Shown here one piece after another: positions 26,617-36,765 of a DNA stretch of 64,000 nt. Numbering within the stretch: position 1 is the stretch's first letter; every line of letters starts with the position of its first letter. Position numbers and translations under genes: made by a program. A model generated the notes under the pieces. That model had not been told where the DNA came from. It saw only the letters and a program-made list of their open reading frames with translations, and searched no databases. This DNA is from Planotetraspora mira (GTDB taxonomy: Bacteria > Actinomycetota > Actinomycetes > Streptosporangiales > Streptosporangiaceae): positions 1 to 64,000 of the forward strand of contig NZ_BOOO01000044.1 of the NCBI RefSeq assembly GCF_016863275.1, given 5' to 3'.

Positions 26617-27525
26617 TCACGACGTACGCGGGTCGCCGTCGCCGTTCGTCGCCGCGCTCGTCCTCGTCGTCGCCCGCGTCGCGGCGGTGTCGTGCCGGTG
26701 CTGCGGGCCGAGGACGCGCAGCATGTCCAGCGCCTCGGTGCCGCCGGGCGGCGGGGTGAAGACCCGCAGCCGCTGGTCCGCCGCGGGCGTCGCCAGCACC
26801 TCGCAGTCGAACTCGATCCTGCCGAGCTCGGGATGCATGAGCCGGTACGGGTGTGACCTGCGCACCGCGACCTCGTGCCGGTCCCAGAGCGCCGCGAACT
26901 CGGCGCTGGCCACTTGGAGCCGCTTGACGAGTGCGCGGGATGCCGCGTCGTCCCCACGGCGGGCAACCGCGGCGCGCAGATCGGCGACCATCTGCCGGGC
27001 GTGCTCCTCGTGCTCCTCGACTGCGAAGTGGCTCCGCACGTCCGGCTCGGTGAACCAGCGCAGCACGATGTTGCGGTCCTCCTGGGCCACCCTGCACACG
27101 CACCCGAACAACGCCTGCGCCATGTCGTTCTGCGCCAGCAGGTCGCCCAGATCACTCAGGATCTGGGCCGGAACGCCGTCCAGCCGGTCGAGAAGGTACA
27201 GCATGCTCGGTCGCAGGTACTCCCCGGCTCGCGCCCCCTCCGGCGGGCGGTGCCCGGCGAGCAGATACAGGTGGTCCCGCTCGTCGATGGTCAGCCGCAG
27301 CGCGCGCGTCAGCGCGGCCAGCAGCTGAACCGAGGGCTGCGGGCTCCTGGCCTGCTCAAGCCGCATGTAATAGTCGGCCGACATCCCGGCGAGCGCCGAA
27401 ACCTCCTCACGGCGCAGTCCCGGCGTCCGCCGCCTGGGGCCTTCGACCAGCCCGACGTCCCGTGGAGTCAGCCGTCCCCGGGACCGGCGCAGGAAATCGG
27501 CGAGTTCGTCGCGGTGCATCCCCAT
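26617..27525 (-). CDS. XRE family regulator with MmyB-like ligand domain
   Basis: About 302 residues from ATG 27525 (ATG 27519 equally possible; the open frame continues to 27639). The N-terminus HRDELADFLRRSRGRLTPRDVG is the usual family beginning; the helix-turn-helix is GLRREEVSALAGMSADYYMRLEQARSPQPS. The C-terminal MmyB-like PAS domain (ALFGCVCR...NIVLRWFTEP...) is thought to bind fatty acid-like ligands. Divergent from a quinone oxidoreductase gene, its likely target. The C-terminal tail is Thr/Ala/Arg-rich. Confidence 0.9.
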   Translation of the reverse strand: MGMHRDELADFLRRSRGRLTPRDVGLVEGPRRRTPGLRREEVSALAGMSADYYMRLEQARSPQPSVQLLAALTRALRLTIDERDHLYLLAGHRPPEGARAGEYLRPSMLYLLDRLDGVPAQILSDLGDLLAQNDMAQALFGCVCRVAQEDRNIVLRWFTEPDVRSHFAVEEHEEHARQMVADLRAAVARRGDDAASRALVKRLQVASAEFAALWDRHEVAVRRSHPYRLMHPELGRIEFDCEVLATPAADQRLRVFTPPPGGTEALDMLRVLGPQHRHDTAATRATTRTSAATNGDGDPRTS

Positions 27526-27532
27526 ATCGGTA

Positions 27533-27542
27533 GTGATATCAC
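27533..27542. promoter_or_regulatory. 10-bp palindrome at XRE start
   Basis: GTGATATCAC is a perfect palindrome 7 bases upstream of ATG 27525. It would suit autoregulation by the XRE protein; if the longer frame is used it falls inside the coding sequence. Confidence 0.35.
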
Positions 27543-27674
27543 CGTTCGTCAAACGCATCCTGGGACCGTCGATCCTAGGGAGACCGCTCCGCTTTTGGGC
27601 CGTCGAGGGCGAAGCCATGGTGGAGGTGTGGCCGTCCAAGGCATGTCCGAACGAGGAAGAGCGGTGATCACGCG

Positions 27675-28592
27675 ATGAAGGCGGTGCGGTTCCACGAGTA
27701 CGGCGGCATCGACGTCCTGCGAGTTGAGGAGGTGGAGCGTCCGGTGCCCGGCCCCGGGCAGGTGCTGGTCAGGGTGATGGCGGCCGGGATCAACCCGGGC
27801 GAGGCCCATATCCGGACCGGCGAGCTGCACGAGCGGTGGCCGGCGACGTTCCCCTCCGGGCAGGGCAGCGATCTGGCCGGCGTCGTGGCGGAGGTCGGCC
27901 CGCAGGTGCGCGGTGTCGCGGTGGGTGACGAGGTCCTCGGTTTCACCCACAACCGGGCGAGCCACGCGGAGTTCGTCGTGGTCGACGACGTGACGTTGAC
28001 CCCGCGTCCGGAGGGGCTGTCCTGGGACGCGGCCGGGTCGTTGTACGTGGCCGGCACGACCGCATACGCGACCGTGTTCGCGGTCGATCCCGGACCGGCC
28101 GACACGGTCGTCGTGTCCGGTGCGGCCGGTGGCGTCGGGTCCATCGCCGTGCAACTCGCGCGGCGGCGCGGCGCCGCGGTGATCGGGCTGGCGAGCGAGC
28201 CGAACCACGCCTGGTTGAAGGATCGCGATGTCGTCCCCGTCGAGTACGGGGAAGGTGTGGCCGAGCGGATCCGGCAGGCCTCCGGCGGGAACGTCGACGC
28301 GTTCATCGACACGGTCGGCGACGGCTACGTGGAGCTGGCAGTGGAGCTGGGCGTGCGGCCCGCGCGGATCGACACGATCCGCGACTGGCGGGCCGCGGCC
28401 AAGGTCGGTGCGCGGACCTACGGAGAAGGCGCGGCGGCGTGCGGGGTCGTGCTCGGCGAGCTGGCCCGGCTCGCCGAGCGGGGGGAGATCGAGGTGCCGA
28501 TCGCCCGCACCTACCCGCTGGAGCGGGTGCGGGACGCCTTCCGCGAGCTGGAGCGGGGGCACACCCACGGCAAGATCGTGCTCCGGCCATAG
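27675..28592 (+). CDS. NADP-dependent quinone oxidoreductase
   Basis: A 305-residue medium-chain reductase without zinc ligands: N-terminus MKAVRFHEYGGIDVLRVEEV, SDLAGVVAEVGPQV, nucleotide motif VVVSGAAGGVGSIAVQLARRRGA, and the ending GKIVLRP. GAGGAAGAG lies about 10 bases upstream. Probably reduces quinones or alkenals. Divergent from the MmyB-type regulator. The sulfur-type palindrome 16 bases past its stop belongs to the next gene. Confidence 0.92.
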   Translation: MKAVRFHEYGGIDVLRVEEVERPVPGPGQVLVRVMAAGINPGEAHIRTGELHERWPATFPSGQGSDLAGVVAEVGPQVRGVAVGDEVLGFTHNRASHAEFVVVDDVTLTPRPEGLSWDAAGSLYVAGTTAYATVFAVDPGPADTVVVSGAAGGVGSIAVQLARRRGAAVIGLASEPNHAWLKDRDVVPVEYGEGVAERIRQASGGNVDAFIDTVGDGYVELAVELGVRPARIDTIRDWRAAAKVGARTYGEGAAACGVVLGELARLAERGEIEVPIARTYPLERVRDAFRELERGHTHGKIVLRP

Positions 28593-28607
28593 GCCTGTGC
28601 GAAATTC

Positions 28608-28635
28608 CCTAGTCAACCTATAGGAATAGTTGACA
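28608..28635 (+). promoter_or_regulatory. Sulfur-island operator A and -35 box
   Basis: CCTAGTCAACCTATAGG (28608-28624) followed after five bases by TTGACA (28630-28635). It matches three other 17-base sites in the window of the form CCTAC-N7-GTAGG lying just upstream of TTGAC. CACGCT at 28653 sits at the -10 distance (17 bases). Drives the tauD-like gene; no leader peptide fits in the remaining 40 bases. Confidence 0.65.
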
Positions 28636-28703
28636 TTGCCCTCCTGTCGACACACGCTGGGATACGGTCCACCCGCACATCGCCCATCGAAAGGTGTCAG
28701 CGA

Positions 28704-29651
28704 ATGACCCAGCTCCATGACCACGCGACGCCTAACGTCGCCGACGACTCCTACCAGCACATCGACGTGACGCAGGTCGGCGGCGTGATCGGCGCGGTCG
28801 TCGGCGGCATCCGGGTGGGCGGCGACGCCGACGCGGCAGCGGTCGCCGAGTTGCGCGCCGCGCTACTGCGTCACCGTGTGGTCTTCCTGCGCGACCAGCG
28901 GCACGCCACCGACGCCGACCAGCACGCATTCACCAAGCTGCTCGGCACCGTCACCAAGCCGCACCCGACGGTGACCGGCGACGGCGAGGCCGTGCTCCCG
29001 ATCGACTCCGAGCAGGGCAAGGCCAACAGCTGGCACACGGACGTGACCTTCGTCGACCGGATCCCGGCGATCAGCGTGCTGCGTGCCATCACGCTGCCGC
29101 CCTACGGCGGGACCACGGTGTGGGCCAACACGGTGGAGGCATACCGGCGGCTGCACCCCGGCCTGCAGGCGCTGGTGGGCCACCTGCGGGCAGTGCACTC
29201 GAACCTCTACGACTACGCGGCGCAGCGCCCCCAGATCGGCGGGATCGATGTCAAGGAACAGGAGTATCGCGAGCAGTTCCGGAGCAGCGAATTCGAGACC
29301 GAGCACCCCGTCGTCCGCATCCACCCGGAGACCGGCGAGCCGTCCCTGCTGCTCGGCCACTTCGTCAGGTCGTTCACGGGCCTGAGCAGCGCCGATTTCC
29401 ACGACCTGTTCTCTCTGCTGCAGCGGCACATCACCCGTCTGGACAACACGGTGCGGTGGAACTGGCGCGACGGCGACATCGCCATCTGGGACAACCGGGC
29501 CACCCAGCACTACGCCGTCGCGGACTATGACGACCTGCCCCGGCTTCTGCACCGCATCACGCTGGCCGGCGACATCCCGATCGGCATCAACGGTGACACC
29601 AGCGTGGTCCGCAAGGGCGACGCCGGCGCCTACTCGCCCATCGCCGCCTGA
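28704..29651 (+). CDS. TauD/TfdA family alpha-ketoglutarate dioxygenase
   Basis: A 315-residue Fe(II)/2-oxoglutarate oxygenase. The iron ligands are His and Asp in NSWHTDVTF and the distal His in ATQHYAV; the 2-oxoglutarate Arg is in [11 protein letters not shown]. It resembles TauD and alkylsulfatase AtsK, which oxidise sulfonates or sulfate esters so that sulfite or sulfate is released. AAAGG lies upstream of ATG 28704. The shared sulfur-island operator precedes it, which supports a sulfur-scavenging role over herbicide-type substrates. Confidence 0.9.
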   Translation: MTQLHDHATPNVADDSYQHIDVTQVGGVIGAVVGGIRVGGDADAAAVAELRAALLRHRVVFLRDQRHATDADQHAFTKLLGTVTKPHPTVTGDGEAVLPIDSEQGKANSWHTDVTFVDRIPAISVLRAITLPPYGGTTVWANTVEAYRRLHPGLQALVGHLRAVHSNLYDYAAQRPQIGGIDVKEQEYREQFRSSEFETEHPVVRIHPETGEPSLLLGHFVRSFTGLSSADFHDLFSLLQRHITRLDNTVRWNWRDGDIAIWDNRATQHYAVADYDDLPRLLHRITLAGDIPIGINGDTSVVRKGDAGAYSPIAA

Positions 29652-29676
29652 GCGGCGGCCTCATCCGTCGACGTCC

Positions 29677-29694
29677 CCCGGCCGACAGGCCGGG
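29677..29694. terminator. Bidirectional hairpin terminator
   Basis: CCCGGCC and GGCCGGG around a GACA loop, between the convergent tauD-like and oxidoreductase genes. Confidence 0.6.
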
Positions 29695-29700
29695 AGACAC

Positions 29701-30624
29701 TCAGGAGGTGTACGGCTCCAGATCGAGGACGGCCTTGCCCGCCACCCTGCGGCGGGAGACGGCTTCGGCGGCTTCGCCGGCGCGGTCCCACGGGCCGCGC
29801 CACCCGATGTCAACGGTCAACCTGCCGGCGGAGAGCAGTCCGATGAGGGTGGCGAGGTCGGGCCCGACGTCCACGGCGTCGCCGAAAGAGCTGAGTGTCC
29901 TGGCGGGACCGAGAGCGAAGGTCGAGTACGGCGGAAATGCGGCCGGTTCGCCGGATGCCCAGCCGATGCTCTGCAGGGCGCCGCCGGGCGCGAGAAGGTT
30001 CCACGCGCTGACGAGCTGCGAACCTCCGACGGTGTCCAGGACCAGATCGACCGGCTCGTCGACGCCGTCCAGGCCGACCAGCACCTCGTGGGCGCCCAGC
30101 CCAGACAGGCCCTCACCCCGAACCGGCGACCCGACCGATGCGATGACGTGCGCCCCGCCCAGCGCGGCGAGCTGCACGGCCATCCGGCCCACACCGCCGG
30201 AGGCGCCCGTGACCAGCACTCTCTTGCCCAGGATCGGTCCACCGGCTCGCAACGTGCGCAGTGCCGTGATGCCCGCCAGCGGCAGCGCGGCGGCGTCGGC
30301 CAGATCGGTCGACGCCGGCACCTCGGCCAGATCATCCACGCCGACGGCGAGCCGCTGCGCCCACGCACCCACTGTGAAGACAGCCACACGCGTGCCCACC
30401 GGAAGCCCGCTGCCGTCGGCCGCCGCCTGGGCGACGACGCCCGAGGCGTCGCAGCCGGGGACGGTGCCCGGCGGGCGCACGTCGGCACGCAGGTCTCCGT
30501 GGTTCACCGACACGTGGCGCACATCGACGAGCGCCTCGTGCGGTCCCGGTCGTGGATCGGGAATGTCGGCCATCCGCATGCCGCCGGGGGAGCCTGGGGC
30601 GACGACCAGGGCACGGACACTCAT
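29701..30624 (-). CDS. NADP-dependent zinc-type oxidoreductase
   Basis: A 307-residue medium-chain reductase: GPHEALVDVRHVSVNHGDLR, GCDASGVVAQAAADG, nucleotide motif VLVTGASGGVGRMAVQLAALGGA, terminal AGKAVLDLEPYTS. GAGGAGA 7 bases before ATG 30624 fixes the start; the frame is open 43 codons further, across the operators. It is divergent from a TetR gene with two identical-core palindromes between, so TetR most likely represses it. Substrate unknown. Confidence 0.9.
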   Translation of the reverse strand: MSVRALVVAPGSPGGMRMADIPDPRPGPHEALVDVRHVSVNHGDLRADVRPPGTVPGCDASGVVAQAAADGSGLPVGTRVAVFTVGAWAQRLAVGVDDLAEVPASTDLADAAALPLAGITALRTLRAGGPILGKRVLVTGASGGVGRMAVQLAALGGAHVIASVGSPVRGEGLSGLGAHEVLVGLDGVDEPVDLVLDTVGGSQLVSAWNLLAPGGALQSIGWASGEPAAFPPYSTFALGPARTLSSFGDAVDVGPDLATLIGLLSAGRLTVDIGWRGPWDRAGEAAEAVSRRRVAGKAVLDLEPYTS

Positions 30625-30671
30625 CGTTGTCTCCTCACACATTTCGTCCGACTGACGTCGACCGAAGTAAG

Positions 30672-30686
30672 CGGACCGTCGGTCCG
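30672..30686. promoter_or_regulatory. TetR operator O1
   Basis: CGGACCGTCGGTCCG, an odd palindrome with 7-base arms. It is flanked on its right by TAT, the mirror of the TATA flanking O2, so the two sites face each other. Confidence 0.75.
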
Positions 30687-30707
30687 TATGGTGATGGAAG
30701 TAATATA

Positions 30708-30722
30708 CGGACCGACGGTCCG
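30708..30722. promoter_or_regulatory. TetR operator O2
   Basis: CGGACCGACGGTCCG, identical to O1 except for the centre base; the centres are 36 bp apart. O2 lies just upstream of the SD of the tetR gene. TAATAT (30701-30706) next to it may be a -10 box. Confidence 0.75.
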
Positions 30723-30743
30723 AGTTGTCCAAGGGGGAGCGTG

Positions 30744-31322
30744 ATGGGCGCACAGCGACAGGAACGAGCAGACGCCGCGCGCAACCGGCGGGCGGTCCTG
30801 CAGGCGGCGGAAACGCTTCTCGCCGAGAATGGATTCGACCACGTGTCCCTCGACAAGGTCGCGGCCGCCGCCGACGTGGGGAAGGGCACGGTGTTCCGCC
30901 GTTTCGGCAACCGTGCCGGGCTCATGCGCGCACTGCTCGAGGAGCGTGCGGTGATGCTGAGCGAAGGCATCGTCTCCGGGCCGCCGCCGCTGGGTCCGGG
31001 AGTGCCGCCCCGCGAGCGGCTACTGGCCTTCCTCGACGCCCTGGCCGACCTCGCCACCCGTAATGTCGCGCTGCTCGCGGCACACGACCGTGCTTGTGCG
31101 GAGGACAAGTTCTCCGACCCGATCTATCTGCGCTGGCACCGCCACATCACCACGCTGCTCGCCGAAGCCCGGCCTGACCTCGATGCCGAATTCGTCGGCC
31201 ATACCCTGCTGTCCATGTTCGACGCCGATCTGGTCAGGCATGTCATGAACGACGGCGGAGTGGCACGTCTCACCGGGTCTCTCCGCGATGTGGCCTCCGC
31301 CTTCCTCGGCGCTCCTCGCTAG
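30744..31322 (+). CDS. TetR family regulator
   Basis: A 192-residue repressor. AAGGGGGAG precedes GTG 30741/ATG 30744. The helix-turn-helix is RRAVLQAAETLLAENGFDHVSLDKVAAAADVGKGTVFRRFGNRAGLMRALL; the C-terminal domain is of the type found beside oxidoreductases (LAAHDRACAEDKFSDPIYLRWHRHI). Two 15-bp palindromes separate it from the divergent oxidoreductase; both promoters should be controlled together. The gene is followed by the SsuD-like monooxygenase, which has its own promoter. Confidence 0.92.
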   Translation: MGAQRQERADAARNRRAVLQAAETLLAENGFDHVSLDKVAAAADVGKGTVFRRFGNRAGLMRALLEERAVMLSEGIVSGPPPLGPGVPPRERLLAFLDALADLATRNVALLAAHDRACAEDKFSDPIYLRWHRHITTLLAEARPDLDAEFVGHTLLSMFDADLVRHVMNDGGVARLTGSLRDVASAFLGAPR

Positions 31323-31368
31323 ACCTCCGCAGGCGGTGTCGGCATCTTGGCATGGACGCTCCAAAAAA

Positions 31369-31393
31369 CCTACTAAACAAGTAGGACTTGACG
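31369..31393 (+). promoter_or_regulatory. Sulfur-island operator B and -35 box
   Basis: CCTACTAAACAAGTAGG (31369-31385) has perfect 6-base arms; after two bases comes TTGACG (31388-31393). TGAGGT lies 17 bases downstream as a weak -10. It is the most symmetric of the four sites and defines the consensus. It precedes the SsuD-like gene; no leader peptide is present. Confidence 0.7.
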
Positions 31394-31450
31394 GGAATCT
31401 GAGGCTGTGTTGAGGTGAACCTGTCCACCTCACCCAGAAAGGCAGCACTC

Positions 31451-32557
31451 ATGCCCGTCGAGTTTCTCGGTATCGGCGGGACCAACGACGGCTCCGAAAC
31501 TTCGCCGCGCTCCGGTCCCTCGTTCGACAAGCAGTACACACTCCGTCTTGCCCGGGCCCACCAGGAGTACGGCTGGGACCGTGTGCTGTTCGCCTACGGA
31601 TCCGGCTCGCCCGACCCGGCGCAGGTGGCCGCCTACGTCGCCACGCGGGTCACGGATCTCGACATCCTCCTCGCCCATCGGCCGAACGTGTCGTACCCGA
31701 CGTACGCCCTCAAGACGTTCGCCACGCTGGACCAGATCAGTGACGGGAGGCTGACCGTCCACTTCATCACCGGCGGCAACGACCACGAGCAGGGCCGCGA
31801 GGGCGACTTCCTGACCAAGGACGCTCGGTACTCGAGAACCAGGGAGTACATCCAGATCGTCAAGAAGGGCTGGACCTCGCGAGAGCCCTTCGACCACGAG
31901 GGGGAGCACTACAGCTTCACGGACTTCGTCTCCGACGTGTTCCCCGTCCAGGAGCCGCGGCCGTCGGTGTCCTTCGGCGGATCGTCGCCGGCGGCGTACG
32001 CGACGGGCGGGGCGGAAGCCGACATCTACGGCCTGTGGGGTGAGCCCCTGTCCGACACCGCGCAGCAGATCGGCTCAATCAGGGAGGCCGCGCGGCGGGC
32101 CGGACGTGCGGACGCGCCGAGGATTCAGGTGGCGTTCCGGCCGATCATCGCGCCGACCGAGGAGCTGGCCTGGGAGAAGGCGCACCGCATCCTCGGTGAC
32201 CTGCACCGCGCCGGCGCGAACAGGCGGCGGCTGTCCGGGCAGCCGGAGAACACGGGATCACAACGGCTGCTGGAGGTGGCGGCCAGGGGAGAGCGCCATG
32301 ACCGCGCACTGTGGACGCCGACCGCCGCCGCGACCGGTGGGGCGGGCAACTCCAACGCACTCGTCGGTACTCCCGAAACGGTGGCCGAAGCGCTGCTGGA
32401 CTACTACGACCTCGGCGTGGAGATCATCTCCGCACGTGGCTACGACATCCTCGACGACGCGATCGACTTCGGGCGGCACGTGATCCCGCTGGTCCGGGAG
32501 GGAGTCGCCGAACGGGACCGCGCCAAGGCGGCCTCGCTCCGCTCGGTGGGATCATGA
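31451..32557 (+). CDS. LLM flavin-dependent monooxygenase (alkanesulfonate type)
   Basis: A 368-residue luciferase-like enzyme closest in pattern to SsuD: ARAHQEYGWDRVLFAYGSGSPDP, ILLAHRPNVSYPTYALKTFATLDQISDGRL, HFITGGNDHEQGREGDFL, YSRTREYIQIVKKGW and the C-terminal GTPETVAEALLDYYDLGVEI. These use FMNH2 and O2 to cleave C-S bonds of sulfonates and release sulfite. AAAGG lies 8 bases before ATG 31451. It is preceded by the shared operator. No flavin reductase gene is nearby, so FMNH2 must come from elsewhere. Confidence 0.92.
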   Translation: MPVEFLGIGGTNDGSETSPRSGPSFDKQYTLRLARAHQEYGWDRVLFAYGSGSPDPAQVAAYVATRVTDLDILLAHRPNVSYPTYALKTFATLDQISDGRLTVHFITGGNDHEQGREGDFLTKDARYSRTREYIQIVKKGWTSREPFDHEGEHYSFTDFVSDVFPVQEPRPSVSFGGSSPAAYATGGAEADIYGLWGEPLSDTAQQIGSIREAARRAGRADAPRIQVAFRPIIAPTEELAWEKAHRILGDLHRAGANRRRLSGQPENTGSQRLLEVAARGERHDRALWTPTAAATGGAGNSNALVGTPETVAEALLDYYDLGVEIISARGYDILDDAIDFGRHVIPLVREGVAERDRAKAASLRSVGS

Positions 32558-32609
32558 CACTCTCCGGCACCCAGGCGGCGCCGCCGCGTTCGCGGGCCCG
32601 GGTGCCATC

Positions 32610-33137
32610 GTGTCCGTGGCCGGTGTCACGACCTCGCCCCCGCCCGGCTGGGAAGTGGTACAGGTCGTGCCAGGTGTCCAGATGTCGGGTGCCGCGGTGT
32701 CCGGCGCACCCGACGAGGAGGCGGTGCGGCTGACCGCGGTCGACGCGCCCGAGATGCTCCACCTCGCCGAACGCACTCGGCCGGGCCCCTTTCTCCCGCG
32801 CGCCTTCGAACTCGGCACCTACCTCGGCATCCGCCGCGGCGGCAGGCTGGTCGCCATGGCGGGGGAGCGGCCGCACCCGCCCGGCTGGACCGAGATCAGC
32901 GCCGTCTGCACCGACGCCGCGTTCCGCGGCCAGGGAATGGCCTCCCGCCTGGTCCTGGCGGTCGCCGCGGGCATCCGGGCGCGAGGGGAGATCCCGTTCC
33001 TGCACGCCGCGGCGAGTAACACCGACGCGATCCGCCTGTACGAATCGCTCGGCTTCTCCCTGCGGCGCACGACGTCGTTCAACGCCCTCCGCGTTCCTGA
33101 GAACGAGGTGATCAGCGCGTCTCGCACGCGACTGTGA
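32610..33137 (+). CDS. GNAT family N-acetyltransferase, N-terminally short
   Basis: FR47-like acetyltransferase with an intact acetyl-CoA site (ISAVCTDAAFRGQGMASRLV) and ending DAIRLYESLGFSLRRTT. GTG 32610 gives 175 residues, whereas relatives have about 230. Family similarity (GPGAIVSVAGVTT...PPPGWEVV) already begins before this GTG, in frame, up to 32556. An ATG at 32554 overlaps the monooxygenase stop in ATGA style but is in another frame. So the 5' end seems truncated or frameshifted. It is in line with the SsuD-like gene and possibly co-transcribed. Confidence 0.75.
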   Translation: MSVAGVTTSPPPGWEVVQVVPGVQMSGAAVSGAPDEEAVRLTAVDAPEMLHLAERTRPGPFLPRAFELGTYLGIRRGGRLVAMAGERPHPPGWTEISAVCTDAAFRGQGMASRLVLAVAAGIRARGEIPFLHAAASNTDAIRLYESLGFSLRRTTSFNALRVPENEVISASRTRL

Positions 33138-33199
33138 CGGTGCACCTGGCGTTCTGGCCGGTCCCTGTGGCCGGCTCAGGCCTACCGGTCCGGCAGCGG

Positions 33200-34854
<1,655 letters not shown>

Positions 34855-34858
<4 letters not shown>

Positions 34859-35775
34859 CGCTGGGTCGCCGACTCTCCGTCGAGGGCGCGGGCGATCCGG
34901 TTGGTGGCCAGGACGGTGGCCGCGACCGTCAGGCCGGGCAGCGTCGAGAGCCACCACGCGTTCGCCAGGTAGTTCCGGCCGGTGGAGATCAGGGTCCCCC
35001 ACTCCGGGGCGGGAGGCGGGGCGCCGTACCCGAGGAAACTCAGCGACGAGACGGCCAGGACCGCGATGCCGAGTTCGAGGGTGGCCAGGACGAGCACCGG
35101 CCCGATCGCGTTCGGCAGCACGTGCCGGAGCAGGACCGAGTACCACCGGGCCCCGGTGGAGCGGGCGGCCTCGACATAGACGGCCTGGCGCACCCGCAGC
35201 ACCTCCGCCCGCATCACCCGGGCGAAGCTCGCGACGCTGGCGAGACCGACCGCGACGGCGACCTTGACGGTGCCGAAGCCGAGCGCGGTGACCAGGGCGA
35301 GGGAGAGGAACAGCGCGGGTATGGCCAGCAGCACGTCCACGATCCGCATCAGCACGTCCTCGCCCCACCGGCCGACGAAGCCGGCCACCAGACCGATCGT
35401 GCCGCCGACGACGAAGGCGACCCCGACCGCGATCAACGTCGCCTTGAGAGAGAGCGCCGCGCCGTGGACGACCCGCGCGTAGAGGTCCCGGCCCAGTTCA
35501 TCGGTGCCGAACCAGTGCTGGGCGCCGGGGCCCTGGAACCGGTCGACGGGCACCCCGAGCAGGGGGTCGCGCGAGGTGAACAGCGTCGGCCAGAAGGCCG
35601 CCAGCACGACGAGGGCGACCACGAGGATGGACAGGACCAGCCCGGGACGTCGCAGCAGGAACCGGACCAGCCGCCGCGCCTCGGCGCCGCGGATGACGCC
35701 CGGTTCCGGGTGGCGTGGGCGGTCCGGGTCCGGCCCGGTCGCCGGCTCCACTTCGCCGACCAGTGATTGACTCAT
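34855..35775 (-). CDS. ABC importer permease (DppC type)
   Basis: A 306-residue permease: OppC N-terminal segment FLLRRPGLVLSILVVALVVLAAFWPTL, HWFGTDELGRDLYARVVHGAALSL, six helices, and the EAA loop (VEAARSTGARWYSVLLRHVLPNAIGPV). Overlaps its neighbours by four bases on both sides. Works with the DppB-type permease and the fused ATPase. Confidence 0.94.
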
Positions 35776-36731
35776 CCGGTGCTCCTTTGCTGGGCGGCCG
35801 CGACGACGATCCGCGGATCGAGGAGCGGATAGATCAGGTCGACGGCCAGGTTGGCCAGCACGAAGGTCGACGCGCCGAAGACGATGACGCCCTGGACCAC
35901 CGGGATGTCCTGCACCGTCACGGCGCTGACGGTCTCCCGGCCGACGCCGTTGCGGGAGAAGACCGTCTCGACGACGACCGAACCCGCCATCAGATTGCCG
36001 ACCAGGATCCCCGCCATGGTGAACGCCGGCAGGGCCGCGTTACGCAACGCGTGGCGCAGGTGGACCCGGGTCCGGCCGGCGCCCTTGGCCCGGGCGGTCT
36101 GCACGTACGGCTCGTCGAGCGTGGTCAGCAGGCTCTTGGCGAGCAACTGTGCGAGCATCGCGCCGGTCGGCACGGCGAGGGTGACCGCCGGCAGGATCAG
36201 GCTGGCCGCGCCCTCGTTGCCGAACGCGGGCAGCAGTCGGAGCCGGAACGACAGCAGTTGGACGAGCATCAGGCCGATCCAGAAGGTGGGCAGCGACACG
36301 CCCAAGGACGGCAGCGACATCAGCAGCTGACGCAGCCAGCGGTGGGCGGTGTAGGTCGCGTACAGGGCCACCGCACCGCCGAGGACGACGGCCAGCACCA
36401 GGGCGGCGGCCGTCAGTTGCAGCGTGTACGGCAGCGCGTCGGCCAGCGTCGAGGTCACCGGCCGGCCGGTCGCCACCGAGTTGCCGAAGTCGCCGCGCAC
36501 CGCCCGGCCCAGGTAGTTCAGGTACTGGACGAGGATCGGCTGGTCGAAGCCGTACTCCCGGCGCAGCGCCTCGATCTGCGCCGGCTCGATGGCGGCCTGG
36601 TCGAGCCCGCCGGCGGCCATCGCCGAGACCGGATCGCCGGGCAGCAGGTCGAGCACCAGGAAGGAGACCGTGTAGGCCGCCCACAGCACCGCCACCGCCT
36701 GCCCGAGGCGACCCGCTAGATATCGACGCAT
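35772..36731 (-). CDS. ABC importer permease (DppB type)
   Basis: A 319-residue permease: MRRYLAGRLGQAVAVLWAAYTVSFLVLDLLPGDP start, LVQYLNYLGRAVRGDFGNSV, EAA loop TARAKGAGRTRVHLRHALRNAALPA, VETVFSRNGVGRETV. Second gene of the importer operon, 34 bases after the binding protein stop. Confidence 0.94.
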   Translation of the reverse strand: MRRYLAGRLGQAVAVLWAAYTVSFLVLDLLPGDPVSAMAAGGLDQAAIEPAQIEALRREYGFDQPILVQYLNYLGRAVRGDFGNSVATGRPVTSTLADALPYTLQLTAAALVLAVVLGGAVALYATYTAHRWLRQLLMSLPSLGVSLPTFWIGLMLVQLLSFRLRLLPAFGNEGAASLILPAVTLAVPTGAMLAQLLAKSLLTTLDEPYVQTARAKGAGRTRVHLRHALRNAALPAFTMAGILVGNLMAGSVVVETVFSRNGVGRETVSAVTVQDIPVVQGVIVFGASTFVLANLAVDLIYPLLDPRIVVAAAQQRSTG

Positions 36732-36765
36732 GCTCGGTTGTTCCTCCCGCCCGGCATCCGGCCCC

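Noticed and set aside
28636-28703. Cys leader peptide before the TauD-like gene
   Set aside because: The space between predicted promoter and ATG is about 40 bases and contains no short frame ending in Cys; the same holds for 31394-31450.
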